NCBI GenBank assembly: GCA_937982505.1
Contig: CALJLV010000124.1
Location: forward strand, 1 to 18,248
Reading direction: 5' to 3'
Length of the DNA: 18,248 nt
Source of the DNA: an uncultured Desulfobacteraceae bacterium
GTDB lineage: Bacteria; Desulfobacterota; Desulfobacteria; Desulfobacterales; UBA2174
Position 1 is the stretch's first letter. Each line of letters opens with the position of its first letter. Both the position numbers and the translations under genes were made by a program. Below are positions 1 to 7,330 of this stretch, in pieces. The notes beneath the pieces were generated by a model. The model was not told where the DNA came from, searched no databases, and saw nothing but the letters and a program-made list of their open reading frames with translations.

Positions 1-49
1 TACGAGATTGACTGACGTGACTGAGTTCAGACGTGTGCTCTTCCGATCT
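1..49. other. Illumina P7/TruSeq adapter contamination
   Basis: The first bases match the P7 flow-cell end (TACGAGAT), then an apparent 8-base index (9-16), then the TruSeq read-2 adapter from 17 to 49, ending in GCTCTTCCGATCT. One G is missing relative to the standard adapter (CTGAG instead of CTGGAG near 21-25). This is synthetic sequence left at the contig end, not genome. Any reading frame running through it is an artefact. Confidence 0.96.
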
Positions 50-352
50 GCCCTGCGGGTAGAGCGTCAGGGGGCCGACCTGCACCAGGAGCGGTCCGCC
101 ATGGCTCAGGGGCAGCACGATCCAGAGCATCAGCGTAAAGGCCGCCGCAGCGCCCAGTCGCTGCCCCAGGGGTTTCAGCGGCAGCCGGGCGATGGCCACC
201 AGCGCCAGGGCCGCCGCCAGGGCCAGGACCAGGGCCCAGGGATGCTCCAGAACGGCGGTGACTCCCGAAAAGAGCGCGGCTCCGACGATCCGGCAGCGCG
301 GGTCGAGGCGGTGCAGCACTGACCGGCCGATGGCGAACGGTTCGACATTCAT
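50..352 (-). CDS. nikQ: NikQ/CbiQ-type ECF transporter transmembrane (T) subunit, 3' end missing
   Basis: Minus-strand frame starting at the ATG at 352-350 and running open to the adapter junction; about 101 codons are present, so more than half of a normal CbiQ (about 250 residues) is lost. The product begins MNVEPFAIGRSVLHRLDPRC, and the 'hRLDPRcRi' segment followed by hydrophobic stretches is typical of the CbiQ/EcfT N-terminus. This subunit sits in the inner membrane and couples the substrate-binding NikM to the ATPase NikO. Its ATG overlaps the nikL TGA (ATGA, 352-349), which indicates translational coupling. The ATPase gene nikO is expected just beyond the contig end but is not seen. 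Cobalt rather than nickel specificity cannot be excluded. Confidence 0.85.
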
Positions 353-993
353 TTTCGCCGGCTGTGCAGGTAGGCGCCCAGGCCCACCAGGCCCAGAATG
401 TAGCCCAGCCCGCCGAGAATATCCGGCAAAGACGGCGCCGGTTGGCGGACTTCGGTCAGCATGGCCAGAACAGGCTGGAGTTTGCGGTCCAAGGTGTCTT
501 CCACGATCCGCTGCAGCGCCTCGGCGTTCAGATCGGCGGGCCGCTCCGGTGCCAGGGAGGTGGGCCGGACTGGCGGCGCTGGATCGCTGGCGGCGGCCGC
601 GACCGGCGGGCGCCCCGCCGCGGGCAGGGCGCCGGCGGCGTCAAGGCCCCGCCGGACTTCCGCCTCTGGCAGGCGCCACTCGTTTTGATGCCCCATGCCG
701 GCGCGCACGACGATGCGCAGGGCCGAGGCCTCGGGGATCTTGAAGCTGAACCTGCCGTCGGCGTCGGTCTGGCCGCTGAGCAGAAGCCGGTCTGGGGCGC
801 CATAGACCTCGACGGCAGCCTCCCGGACCCGGCGGCCGCCGCTGAACTTGCTTTCAGTATGCACCGTGTCGCCTTCGACCCAGGCAAAGACGGTCACCTT
901 GTGGGCCTGGGCCGCCGGCGCCGCATAGAGCACAATACCAACGAGCAGGGCCAGGGCCACCCCCGGGCGGTTGCAGCGGTTAAAAATGGGCAT
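349..993 (-). CDS. nikL: NikL, accessory membrane-anchored component of the nickel ECF transporter
   Basis: 214 residues. The start is the ATG at 993-991, preceded by GGGAGAA about 6 nt upstream; an upstream extension is possible in frame but would overlap nikM and lacks this ribosome site. A signal peptide covers about residues 1-30 (ALALLVGIVLYAAPAAQA), with predicted cleavage leaving His31 as the first mature residue (HKVTVFAWVEGDTV). Residues about 35-110 look like a carboxypeptidase-regulatory-like beta-sandwich (GQTDADGRFSFKIP). A Pro/Ala-rich segment follows, then a C-terminal membrane helix (about 187-208) ending in HSRRK. This architecture is known for NikL of NikKMLQO systems, where it replaces NikN. 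It follows nikM by 11 nt and overlaps nikQ by 4 nt. The precise biochemical role of NikL is not certain. Confidence 0.82.
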   Translation of the reverse strand: MPIFNRCNRPGVALALLVGIVLYAAPAAQAHKVTVFAWVEGDTVHTESKFSGGRRVREAAVEVYGAPDRLLLSGQTDADGRFSFKIPEASALRIVVRAGMGHQNEWRLPEAEVRRGLDAAGALPAAGRPPVAAAASDPAPPVRPTSLAPERPADLNAEALQRIVEDTLDRKLQPVLAMLTEVRQPAPSLPDILGGLGYILGLVGLGAYLHSRRK

Positions 994-1004
994 GGCGCTT
1001 CTCC

Positions 1005-1652
1005 CTAAACGACGGGACGCTGGATCGGGGCTGGAGGTGAATTCCGCTCTCCGGCGAGCCCCGGGATGAGTTCCGGCTTGACCTTGACCAGAAAGATCAG
1101 ACAAAAGGCCGTCACGATCCCCTCGATGACCATCACCGGCAGGTGGGCCGCCAGCAGCAGCCCGGCCACCGCCAGGAAAGCCTCTCCGGTCGAAGCCAGG
1201 GCCAGGGCCGCCACCAGGCCGGCGCCCAGCACCGAAAGGAAGCCGCAGGCGAATCCGGCAACCAGAGTCCTTTTCCTGCCGCGGCCGACTTCCCTTCGCA
1301 GGAGGCCGGCCGCCGCCACTGCCGGAAGCGCCATGATCAGGGTGTTGACGCCCAGGCTGGTCAGGCCGCCGAACTGGAAAAAGACCGCCTGCAGCAGAAG
1401 GGCCACCAGAATGGCCGGGAAAGCGGCCCAGCCCAGGAGCAGGCCCACCAGCCCGTTGAGGATCAGGTGAACGCTGGACGGCCCCAGGGGGATGTGGACC
1501 AGGGAGGCCACGAAAAAGGCGGCCGCCAGCAGACCGGCGCCGGCGATATGCGCGTCGTCGAGCCGGCGCAGGCCGACCGCGGTGCCGGCCGCCGCCAGCG
1601 CGGCGCCGGTGATCAATACCGGCGCGGAGAGAACCCCTTCGGAGATGTGCAT
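1005..1652 (-). CDS. nikM: NikM/CbiM substrate-binding membrane (S) subunit of the nickel/cobalt ECF transporter
   Basis: 215 residues, stop TAG at 1007-1005. The N-terminus MHISEGVLS is the hallmark of the family. In characterised NikM the metal is bound in a square-planar site by the Met1 amino group, His2 backbone and side chain, and one internal His. The candidate internal ligand here is His62 in GPSSVHLILNG. Six or more hydrophobic helices span residues 10-190. This N-terminal signature fixes the start at the ATG at 1652-1650 even though no strong Shine-Dalgarno sequence precedes it. Its place in a nikK-nikM-nikL-nikQ order supports nickel, but CbiM-type cobalt uptake would look similar. 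The C-terminal tail (PELIPGLAGERN onward) is not conserved. Confidence 0.9.
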   Translation of the reverse strand: MHISEGVLSAPVLITGAALAAAGTAVGLRRLDDAHIAGAGLLAAAFFVASLVHIPLGPSSVHLILNGLVGLLLGWAAFPAILVALLLQAVFFQFGGLTSLGVNTLIMALPAVAAAGLLRREVGRGRKRTLVAGFACGFLSVLGAGLVAALALASTGEAFLAVAGLLLAAHLPVMVIEGIVTAFCLIFLVKVKPELIPGLAGERNSPPAPIQRPVV

Positions 1653-1696
1653 CAGCGTGCGTTGCGTTTCAAAAGGTTAAAATCTGTCGAAATGGT

Positions 1697-1723
1697 CACC
1701 GCCCCCGGTTTTGCCCGGCGGTG
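1697..1723 (-). other. Hairpin in the nikK-nikM intergenic gap
   Basis: The 126-bp gap between nikK and nikM contains a perfect 7-bp inverted repeat (CACCGCC/GGCGGTG) around a 13-nt loop. No U-tract follows it in the nikM direction, so it is not a standard intrinsic terminator. It could stabilise or process the mRNA between the periplasmic and membrane components. GC-rich DNA makes chance hairpins common, so this is weak evidence. Confidence 0.35.
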
Positions 1724-1778
1724 GCGCCGGTCGGGCGCGTCCGCGAAGTCGATGGATCCGCTCGGTGGTCTCCGCCGT

Positions 1779-2558
1779 TTAGTTGTTTTCCTGCCAGGCC
1801 TCGAAATGCACCCAGAGTACGGCGCCGATTTCCACGTCCTTTGGCTGGCCGTCACGGGGAAGCTTGAAACCGGCCTCGTTCAGGGCCGCAAAACCCCACC
1901 AGCCCGCTTTAGGGACGGCGCAGGTGAAGACCCCGTTGCCGTCGGCCTTGAGGGTCTGGGTGACCATGTAGTCGGTGGGGGCCTGGACCCGGCCGTTCTG
2001 ATTGTAATATTCGACTTCCACTTCGGCGAAGGGCACCGGCCGGCCGTCAAGTTTGACGATGCCCTGAAACACATTGCCCGCGTAGAGGCCGAAGGGCTTG
2101 GCCAGGGGGACGATTTCGGTCTTGAGGCCCAGCTCGGCGTCCCAGCCCTCGTCGTCGCCGAAGGCCGCCACCACGGTGCGCGTGTAATGGATGATGAAGC
2201 AGTCTTCGGCCGGCTCCCAGTAGGGCTGGGGTTCCATATAGAATTGATGGATGCCGGGCCGGGTGACCGGGTAATCGATGCGCCAGGCCGGGTGCCCCAT
2301 GACCTGGGCCGGCCTGATCCCGTCGCGCAGATCCACTTTTCCGGAAGGTCCGATGACGCCGAAGGCTTCAGGTTTCACCAGTTCCATGCCCACTTGCTCG
2401 AAAGGATGGGAAAAGCTCAGCTCCAGCGAAATGGCGCGGGGATCCTCGGCCATCACCATGGCGTCGCTGGGGATGATCATGCCGAAATGGGCCAGGGCCG
2501 GGTTGCCAAGGCAAAGCGTCAACAGGATCGCCAGGGCCGTGCGGATGCATGCGTTCAT
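1779..2558 (-). CDS. nikK: NikK, periplasmic DUF4198-family component of the nickel transporter
   Basis: 259 residues. The start is the ATG at 2558-2556, preceded by GAGGAAA about 7 nt upstream; the much longer open frame upstream is the antisense of argS and is rejected. A signal peptide (residues 1-23, ending NPALA) is followed by mature HFGMIIPSDAMV, the standard start of DUF4198/NikK proteins. The rest looks like beta-sandwich with aromatic-rich segments (GIHQFYMEPQPYWEPAED; WWGFAALNEAGF) and the 'G.V..dGrPv..a.VeveyyN' pattern of this family. It is thought to act as an accessory metal-binding protein in the periplasm feeding NikM; that role is a family inference. It is the first gene of the operon and has its own promoter and leader. 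Confidence 0.85.
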   Translation of the reverse strand: MNACIRTALAILLTLCLGNPALAHFGMIIPSDAMVMAEDPRAISLELSFSHPFEQVGMELVKPEAFGVIGPSGKVDLRDGIRPAQVMGHPAWRIDYPVTRPGIHQFYMEPQPYWEPAEDCFIIHYTRTVVAAFGDDEGWDAELGLKTEIVPLAKPFGLYAGNVFQGIVKLDGRPVPFAEVEVEYYNQNGRVQAPTDYMVTQTLKADGNGVFTCAVPKAGWWGFAALNEAGFKLPRDGQPKDVEIGAVLWVHFEAWQENN

Positions 2559-2580
2559 TGTCGATTTCCTCGGATGCCGC

Positions 2581-2631
2581 AAAAAAACCGCTCGGGCGCG
2601 CATCATCGCGGTGCGCAAGCCGTCGCGGCTT
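2581..2631 (-). terminator. Attenuator-like structure in the nikK leader
   Basis: Read toward nikK, there is first a perfect hairpin AAGCCG-CGA-CGGCTT (2631-2617). Next comes a dyad ACCGC...GCGGT (2612-2608 with 2591-2587) around a GC-rich 16-nt interior, immediately followed by seven T (2587-2581). The T-run ends 22 nt before the nikK start codon. This resembles a leader terminator with a possible competing upstream hairpin. The terminator stem is short (5 bp), so a functional attenuator is a hypothesis. Confidence 0.4.
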
Positions 2632-2675
2632 AATTGGGTGAAAAGGGTTTGGATTCTCCGGTTCAGCCGATGGCA

Positions 2676-2694
2676 GGTGCGCTTCATGCACACC
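2676..2694. promoter_or_regulatory. Candidate operator dyad downstream of the nikK promoter
   Basis: A 19-bp interrupted palindrome (GGTGTGC on one arm, GCGCACC on the other, six of seven positions symmetric) begins about 16 bp downstream of the predicted nikK -10 box. A repressor bound there would block nikK transcription. The identity of the regulator is unknown; a NikR- or ArsR/Fur-type nickel sensor would fit the genes, but the sequence does not identify one. Confidence 0.4.
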
Positions 2695-2709
2695 GTTGGG
2701 GCGGTCTCC

Positions 2710-2738
2710 ACGTTAGAAAACGCCGCTGCCGGTGTCAA
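2710..2738 (-). promoter_or_regulatory. Sigma70-type promoter for nikK
   Basis: A perfect -35 TTGACA (2738-2733) is followed by a 17-bp spacer and a -10 TAACGT (2715-2710, three of six consensus positions). The predicted start near 2703 gives a leader of about 145 nt before nikK. Confidence 0.6.
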
Positions 2739-2762
2739 CGCTTTTGTTGGGCCCCGCGCGGC

Positions 2763-2791
2763 TTGACTTGAGCGGGAAAACCCACTAAACC
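2763..2791 (+). promoter_or_regulatory. Sigma70-type promoter for argS
   Basis: TTGACT (2763-2768), a 17-bp spacer and TAAACC (2786-2791) point toward argS, leaving a leader of about 70 nt. The -10 match is modest. Confidence 0.45.
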
Positions 2792-2835
2792 TCAGCCTTT
2801 CACGAAACAGGCGGCAGACAGCGTGTGAGTTCAAA

Positions 2836-2851
2836 TCGGCCTTCAGGCCGA
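2836..2851 (+). other. Small hairpin upstream of argS
   Basis: Perfect 6-bp stem TCGGCC/GGCCGA closing a TTCA tetraloop, 19 nt before the argS ATG. No U-tract follows. It could influence translation initiation, as the argS ribosome site itself is weak. Confidence 0.35.
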
Positions 2852-2870
2852 AGATCGACCGGAATTTTCG

Positions 2871-4541
2871 ATGAAGACCAGAATCTACCAGATGATCGGG
2901 GAGGCCGTGGCCCGGGCCCACGCGGCGGGGGACCTGCCATCGGCCCAGATGGGCGACATGGTCGTGGAAATCCCCAAGACCGAGGCCCACGGCGACCTGG
3001 CCACCAATGTGGCCATGGTGTCGGCCAAGGTGCAGCGCATGGCTCCGCGGCGCATCGCCGAGACCATCCTGGCGCACCTGCAGGACCCCGGACGCCTGGT
3101 GGCGCGCACCGAGATCGCCGGACCGGGGTTCATCAATTTTTTCATCCGCCCAGAGGCCTGGACCGCCCTGCTCAAGGACATCTGCATGGCCGGGGAGTCC
3201 TTCGGCCGCAGCCGGGACGGAAAGGGGCAACGGGTCCAGGTGGAATTCGTCAGCGCCAATCCCACCGGCCCCTTGCATGTGGGCCACGGCCGCGGGGCGG
3301 CGGTGGGCGATGCGATGGCCAACGTGCTCTCCGCAGCCGGCTACAAGGTCCAGCGTGAATATTACATCAACGACTCCGGACGACAGATCCGCACCCTGGG
3401 CCGATCGGTGTTTCTGCGCTATCTGGCGCTCTGCGGGCGGACGGTGGAATTTCCCGAAGACTGCTACCAGGGCGCCTACATTGGGGAACTGGCCGCCGAA
3501 ATGCACGCCGCTCATGGCACCGGACTGCTGGCGATGGACGAGGAGGCGGCCGTGGCCCTCTGCGCGCGCCACGCCGCCGACGTCATTCTGGCCGGGATCC
3601 GCCGGGATCTGGAGGACTTCGGCGTCCGCTTCGACCGCTGGTTCAGCGAGCAGAGCCTCTACGATGCCGGCCGGGTGGAGGCCGCCATCGAAGACCTGGC
3701 CCGGCGCGCCATCGTCTACGACAAGGATGGAGCGCGCTGGTGCCGCACCAGCGACTTCGGGGACGAAAAGGACCGCGTGGTGGTGCGCAACAACGGCCTG
3801 ACCACCTATTTCGCCTCGGATATCGCCTACCACCAGGACAAATTCGAGCGCGGATTCGAGCGGGTCATCGACGTCTGGGGGGCCGACCACCATGGCTACA
3901 TCCCGCGCATGACCGCCGCGGTGGAAGCTTCGGGCCGGCGCCGGGACCAGTTCCAGGTGATCCTGGTCCACCTGGTGAACCTGCTGCGCGGCGGCCAGCC
4001 GGTAGCCATGAGCACCCGGGCCGGGGAATTCGTCACTCTGGCCGAAGTGGTGGCCGAGGTGGGGCGCGACGCGGCCCGTTTTCTCTTTCTGACCCGCCAC
4101 CACGAGAGCCCTCTGGATTTCGATCTGGAACTGGCCAAGCAAAAGACCAACGACAATCCGGTCTATTACGTTCAATACGTGCATGCCCGGATTTCCAGCA
4201 TTCTGCGCAAGGCGGCCGATGAATACGGGATCCGTTCGGTGCAGGCCGATGCCCTCGACGGGGGCGGCGAACTTCGGGAACCCGAGGAGATCCAGCTGAT
4301 CAAGCTGATAAACGGATTTCCCGAAGTGGTGGCCAACGCCGCCGCCACCCTCGAACCGCACCGGGTGACTTTTTTTCTGATGGATCTGGCCGCCGCCTTC
4401 CATGCCTACTACAATCGTCACCGGGTCCTGACCGAGGATGGCGCCGTGGCCCGGGCCCGGCTCTGCCTGGTGCGCACCGTGCAGCAGATCATCGCCAATG
4501 GACTCGGCCTGTTGGGAGTGGCGGCCCCGGAACAGATGTAG
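2871..4541 (+). CDS. argS: Arginyl-tRNA synthetase (class I)
   Basis: 556 residues, normal length for bacterial ArgRS. It charges tRNA-Arg with arginine in the cytoplasm. The N-terminal Add1-type domain covers about residues 1-110. The class I signature follows in NPTGPLHVGHGRG, with the HIGH-equivalent HVGH at residues 136-139. The degenerate KMSKS loop is AMSTRAGE (Met380), as usual in ArgRS. The C-terminal DALR anticodon-binding domain includes VYYVQYVHARISSILRKA and ends with the family-typical LGVAAPEQM. The ATG at 2871 is the only start that preserves the N-terminal domain; its Shine-Dalgarno sequence is poor. It leads a run of tRNA and envelope genes on the same strand, with the next gene 29 nt downstream. 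Confidence 0.97.
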   Translation: MKTRIYQMIGEAVARAHAAGDLPSAQMGDMVVEIPKTEAHGDLATNVAMVSAKVQRMAPRRIAETILAHLQDPGRLVARTEIAGPGFINFFIRPEAWTALLKDICMAGESFGRSRDGKGQRVQVEFVSANPTGPLHVGHGRGAAVGDAMANVLSAAGYKVQREYYINDSGRQIRTLGRSVFLRYLALCGRTVEFPEDCYQGAYIGELAAEMHAAHGTGLLAMDEEAAVALCARHAADVILAGIRRDLEDFGVRFDRWFSEQSLYDAGRVEAAIEDLARRAIVYDKDGARWCRTSDFGDEKDRVVVRNNGLTTYFASDIAYHQDKFERGFERVIDVWGADHHGYIPRMTAAVEASGRRRDQFQVILVHLVNLLRGGQPVAMSTRAGEFVTLAEVVAEVGRDAARFLFLTRHHESPLDFDLELAKQKTNDNPVYYVQYVHARISSILRKAADEYGIRSVQADALDGGGELREPEEIQLIKLINGFPEVVANAAATLEPHRVTFFLMDLAAAFHAYYNRHRVLTEDGAVARARLCLVRTVQQIIANGLGLLGVAAPEQM

Positions 4542-4570
4542 GCTTCCGATCAACGGCAAATGGGCTGGCT

Positions 4571-5323
4571 GTGAGCGCAAAGCAACCCAAATCGGCTGAT
4601 GCCCCCCCGGCATCCCCGCCAGCGGCCGGCGCCACCCGGCGATGGCTGCTCGTGCTGGTGCTCGTGGCGGGGTTGAATTTCGTTTTGGGACTGCTGGTGG
4701 GTCGCGGGACCTCTCCGATTCAGTTTGATATCCAGGCCCTGGAACGCGAACTGGCCCGGTTGCGGGATGCCGAGCTACAGGCGGAGATCAAGCGATTTCG
4801 CATCGCCATGGAGGGCGAAGGGAACCGCTCGGCCCTGGATTTTTACCGCGAGTTAAAGCAGGATCAGCCGGTGCGCAAACCGCTGCCCGGACCGCAGAAG
4901 GCTGCAGCCCCGGCCCTGCCGGCGGCCAAACCGCCACCCCCGGCAGCCAAACCGGCACCGGTCAGGAGCGAAGCGGCGCCGACCGGGACCGAAGCAGTCC
5001 AGGCCAAGTCCGAACCCGCCCCGGCCACGACGCCGCCCGTCGAAGGCAAGGCCGATGTCGTCCCGGTCAAGAGCGCGGCGGCTCCGGCAAGGACCAGCGC
5101 CGTCCTTCAGGTAGCCGCCCTGCGCGAGGCCCAGGCGGCCCAGCGGGTGGAAAGCAGGCTGCGGGCCGAGGGGTTTGCGGTTCGGATCGTCAAGGCCCAG
5201 GTCCAGGGCCAGGGGACCTGGTACCGGGTCCGGGTCGGGCCTTTCACCACTCCCGAGGCCATCCAGGACGCCCGCGGACGCCTGGCCAAACTAAACTTCA
5301 AACCCATCGTGATCAACGAATGA
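4571..5323 (+). CDS. SPOR-domain inner-membrane protein
   Basis: 250 residues starting at GTG 4571. Order: a short cytoplasmic N-terminus rich in Pro/Ala (1-23); one transmembrane helix (about 25-44, WLLVLVLVAGLNFVLGLLVG); a charged segment likely helical or coiled (about 55-98); a long Pro/Ala/Lys-rich linker (about 95-175); and a C-terminal SPOR domain (about 176-250, VLQVAALREAQAAQRVESRL ... YRVRVGPF). SPOR domains bind septal peptidoglycan lacking stem peptides, so the protein probably reaches through the periplasm to the cell wall, as in FtsN/DedD-like proteins. Its place between argS and gatC suggests co-transcription rather than a shared pathway. No catalytic domain is seen. Confidence 0.88.
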   Translation: MSAKQPKSADAPPASPPAAGATRRWLLVLVLVAGLNFVLGLLVGRGTSPIQFDIQALERELARLRDAELQAEIKRFRIAMEGEGNRSALDFYRELKQDQPVRKPLPGPQKAAAPALPAAKPPPPAAKPAPVRSEAAPTGTEAVQAKSEPAPATTPPVEGKADVVPVKSAAAPARTSAVLQVAALREAQAAQRVESRLRAEGFAVRIVKAQVQGQGTWYRVRVGPFTTPEAIQDARGRLAKLNFKPIVINE

Positions 5324-5348
5324 TGTTCACCGCCAAGGAGCGATCTTG

Positions 5349-5636
5349 ATGTCCATCAGCCGACAGGACGTTCTTCACGTGGCCAGCCTGGCCCGCCTCG
5401 ATCTGGACGAGGCCGGGCTGGACACCTATGCACAGCAGCTGACCGAGATTCTGGCCTATGTGGCCCAGCTGGAAAGGATCGACACCGCCGGCGTGCCTCC
5501 CACCGCCAACGCGGTGGCCCTGCATAACGCTTTTCGCGAGGACCGCCGTCTGAGTCACCTGGAGCCGGCAAAGGCCCTGGCCAACGCCCCCTGGGCGGAG
5601 GACGGCGGCTTCATCGTCCCCAAGATCGTCGGCTGA
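5349..5636 (+). CDS. gatC: Asp-tRNA(Asn)/Glu-tRNA(Gln) amidotransferase subunit C
   Basis: 95 residues, typical for GatC. The ATG at 5349 lies 8 nt after AAGGAG (5335-5340); the TTG at 5346 is also in frame but too close. The pattern 'V.HVASLARLDLDE..L..YAQQLTEILAYVAQLERIDT.GVPPTAN' and the C-terminal 'AP.AEDGGFIVPKIV' are diagnostic. GatC wraps around GatA and stabilises the GatCAB complex, which converts mischarged Asp-tRNA(Asn) or Glu-tRNA(Gln) to the amide. gatA follows after 73 nt. Confidence 0.95.
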   Translation: MSISRQDVLHVASLARLDLDEAGLDTYAQQLTEILAYVAQLERIDTAGVPPTANAVALHNAFREDRRLSHLEPAKALANAPWAEDGGFIVPKIVG

Positions 5637-5640
5637 GCCC

Positions 5641-5672
5641 GTGCGTGCCGGCGCCGAGCTGGCGCGGCGCAC
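5641..5672 (+). other. Strong hairpin between gatC and gatA
   Basis: The gap holds a 32-nt near-complete inverted repeat: GTGC, GCC and GCGCC on the left arm pair with GGCGC, GGC and GCAC on the right, with small bulges and a GAGCT loop. No U-tract follows. Lying 4 nt after the gatC stop and 37 nt before gatA, it may mark mRNA processing or uncouple the translation of the two genes. Confidence 0.45.
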
Positions 5673-5709
5673 GGCCCTGGATCCAACCCGCGTATTCGAG
5701 GAAAAACCA

Positions 5710-7170
5710 ATGGCGCTGCATGCCCTGACCATTCATCAGGCCCGAGAGCTGCTCGACCGCCGCGATATCTCGGCCCGTGAACTGACCCGCGCCGTGCTGG
5801 ACCGCATCACGGCCCTGGACGGATGCCTGGGCGCCTTTCTGACCGTCAGCGAGGAGCTGGCCCTGTCCCAGGCGGATGCCGCCGATCGGGCCCTGAAGCA
5901 GGGCCGGGCGGCCGCCCTGACCGGCATTCCGCTGGCCGTCAAGGATCTGATCTGCACCGCGGGCGTGCCCACCACCTGCGGTTCGCGGATCCTGGAAAGT
6001 TTCGTTCCCCCCTTCGACGCCACCGTGATGCGACAGCTCTACGCGGCCGGGGCGGTGATGGTGGGGAAGACCAACATGGACGAGTTCGCCATGGGTTCCA
6101 CCAGCGAGCACTCGGCCTTCAAGGCGGTGCGCAACCCCTGGAACACCGACCGCATCCCGGGGGGTAGCAGCGGCGGTTCAGCGGCCGCCGTGGCCGCCGA
6201 CCTCTGCCTGGGGGCCTTGGGCTCGGACACCGGGGGCTCCATCCGTCAACCGGCGGCCCACTGCGGGGTCGTGGGCCTCAAGCCGACCTACGGCCGGGTT
6301 TCACGCTACGGCCTGGTGGCCTTCGCCTCCTCCCTGGACCAGATCGGCCCCCTGGCCAAGGACGTGACCGACTGCGCGTTGATCCTGAACGTCATCGCGG
6401 GCCACGACCCGGCCGATTCCACCTCGGCACCGCTGGAGGTCCAGGACTTCACCCGGAATCTGAAGGACGGCATCGAGGGGATGACCATCGGCCTGCCGCA
6501 GGAGTATTTCCATCTCCAGGGGCTGTGCCCGGAAGTGGCCGCGGCGGTGCAGGCAGCGGTGGAGACCCTGGCGGGAATCGGGGTCAGGACCGTGGAGGTC
6601 TCCCTGCCTCATGCACCCTTTGCCGTGGCCGCCTACTACGTGATCGCACCGGCCGAGGCGAGCAGCAATCTGGCGCGCTACGACGGGGTCAAGTACGGTC
6701 TGCGGGCCGACGGGGTTCAGGAGCTGGCCGAGCTGTACCGGCGCACCCGTTCCGAGGGCTTCGGCCCCGAGGTGCAGCGGCGCATCATGATCGGCACCTA
6801 TTGTCTGTCGGCCGGCTACTACGATGCCTACTACGGCAAGGCGAGTCAGGTGCGCACCCTGATCCGCCAGGATTTCGAAAACGCCTTCGACCGCTGCGAC
6901 GTCATCGTGGCCCCGGTGACCCCAACTGCGGCCTTCGCCCTGGGAGAAAAGGTCAAAGACCCGCTCCAGATGTACCTGTCGGACATCTTCACCCTTTCGG
7001 CCAACATGGCCGGAATTCCGGGTCTTTCGATCCCCTGCGGTTTTTCCCATGAAGGGCTGCCCATCGGCCTGCAGCTGCTCGGCCGCCACTTCGACGAGGC
7101 CTCCCTTCTGCGCCTGGCCTACCATTTCGAACAGGCCACCGATTTTCACCGGCGCAAGGCGCCGCTTTGA
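5710..7170 (+). CDS. gatA: Asp-tRNA(Asn)/Glu-tRNA(Gln) amidotransferase subunit A (amidase)
   Basis: 486 residues, normal length. It hydrolyses glutamine and channels ammonia to GatB. The amidase-signature triad is visible: Lys78 (GIPLAVKDL), cis-Ser153 (GGSSGGSAAAV) and nucleophile Ser177 (SDTGGSIRQPA). The ATG at 5710 follows GAGG by 8 nt; a GTG at 5641 would add 23 residues with no family support and falls in the hairpin. The C-terminal part (GIPGLSIPCGFSHEGLPIGL ... FEQATDFHRRKAPL) is complete. gatB is not in this window, so the complex must be completed from another locus, as happens in many bacteria with split gatCA and gatB. Confidence 0.97.
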   Translation: MALHALTIHQARELLDRRDISARELTRAVLDRITALDGCLGAFLTVSEELALSQADAADRALKQGRAAALTGIPLAVKDLICTAGVPTTCGSRILESFVPPFDATVMRQLYAAGAVMVGKTNMDEFAMGSTSEHSAFKAVRNPWNTDRIPGGSSGGSAAAVAADLCLGALGSDTGGSIRQPAAHCGVVGLKPTYGRVSRYGLVAFASSLDQIGPLAKDVTDCALILNVIAGHDPADSTSAPLEVQDFTRNLKDGIEGMTIGLPQEYFHLQGLCPEVAAAVQAAVETLAGIGVRTVEVSLPHAPFAVAAYYVIAPAEASSNLARYDGVKYGLRADGVQELAELYRRTRSEGFGPEVQRRIMIGTYCLSAGYYDAYYGKASQVRTLIRQDFENAFDRCDVIVAPVTPTAAFALGEKVKDPLQMYLSDIFTLSANMAGIPGLSIPCGFSHEGLPIGLQLLGRHFDEASLLRLAYHFEQATDFHRRKAPL

Positions 7171-7230
7171 TCGAATGTTCCGTGCTCGTGACGCCAGCGC
7201 GGCAGGGCCGGGGCGCGGATCCCATGGCAG

Positions 7231-7260
7231 TTGACTTTTGGACCGTGCCGGACATATCTC
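7231..7260 (+). promoter_or_regulatory. Possible promoter for the small ORF and mutL
   Basis: TTGACT (7231-7236), an 18-bp spacer and TATCTC (7255-7260) lie in the 160-bp gap after gatA, about 70 bp before the next start codon. The -10 is weak. The rest of the gap shows nothing I can name, and no terminator was found after gatA. Confidence 0.4.
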
Positions 7261-7330
7261 TGGCGAAGAAAAAGAATGCCGAAATTTGAAACCGGCCCAC
7301 CCTGTTATCCCCATCAATCGGAGGCACCCC

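Larger units (their letters stand above)
2559..2870. promoter_or_regulatory. Divergent nikK/argS regulatory region
   Basis: This 312-bp gap between two divergently transcribed genes contains no gene that I can support. It holds one sigma70-type promoter per direction, a dyad near the nikK transcription start, an attenuator-like structure in the nikK leader and a small hairpin before argS; each is listed separately. I saw no cobalamin riboswitch B12-box-like sequence and no obvious E. coli-type NikR operator. Confidence 0.7.

Noticed and set aside
1143..2633. 496-codon plus-strand ORF
   Set aside because: It is antisense to nikM and nikK, whose products have clear family signatures; it is low-complexity and due to high GC.
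2559..4613. Upstream extension of the nikK frame across argS
   Set aside because: The frame is open only because it is antisense to argS. The signal peptide and ribosome site fix the nikK start at 2558.
5641..5709. GTG start extending gatA by 23 codons
   Set aside because: It falls inside the intergenic hairpin and adds residues without family support; the ATG at 5710 has a good ribosome site.
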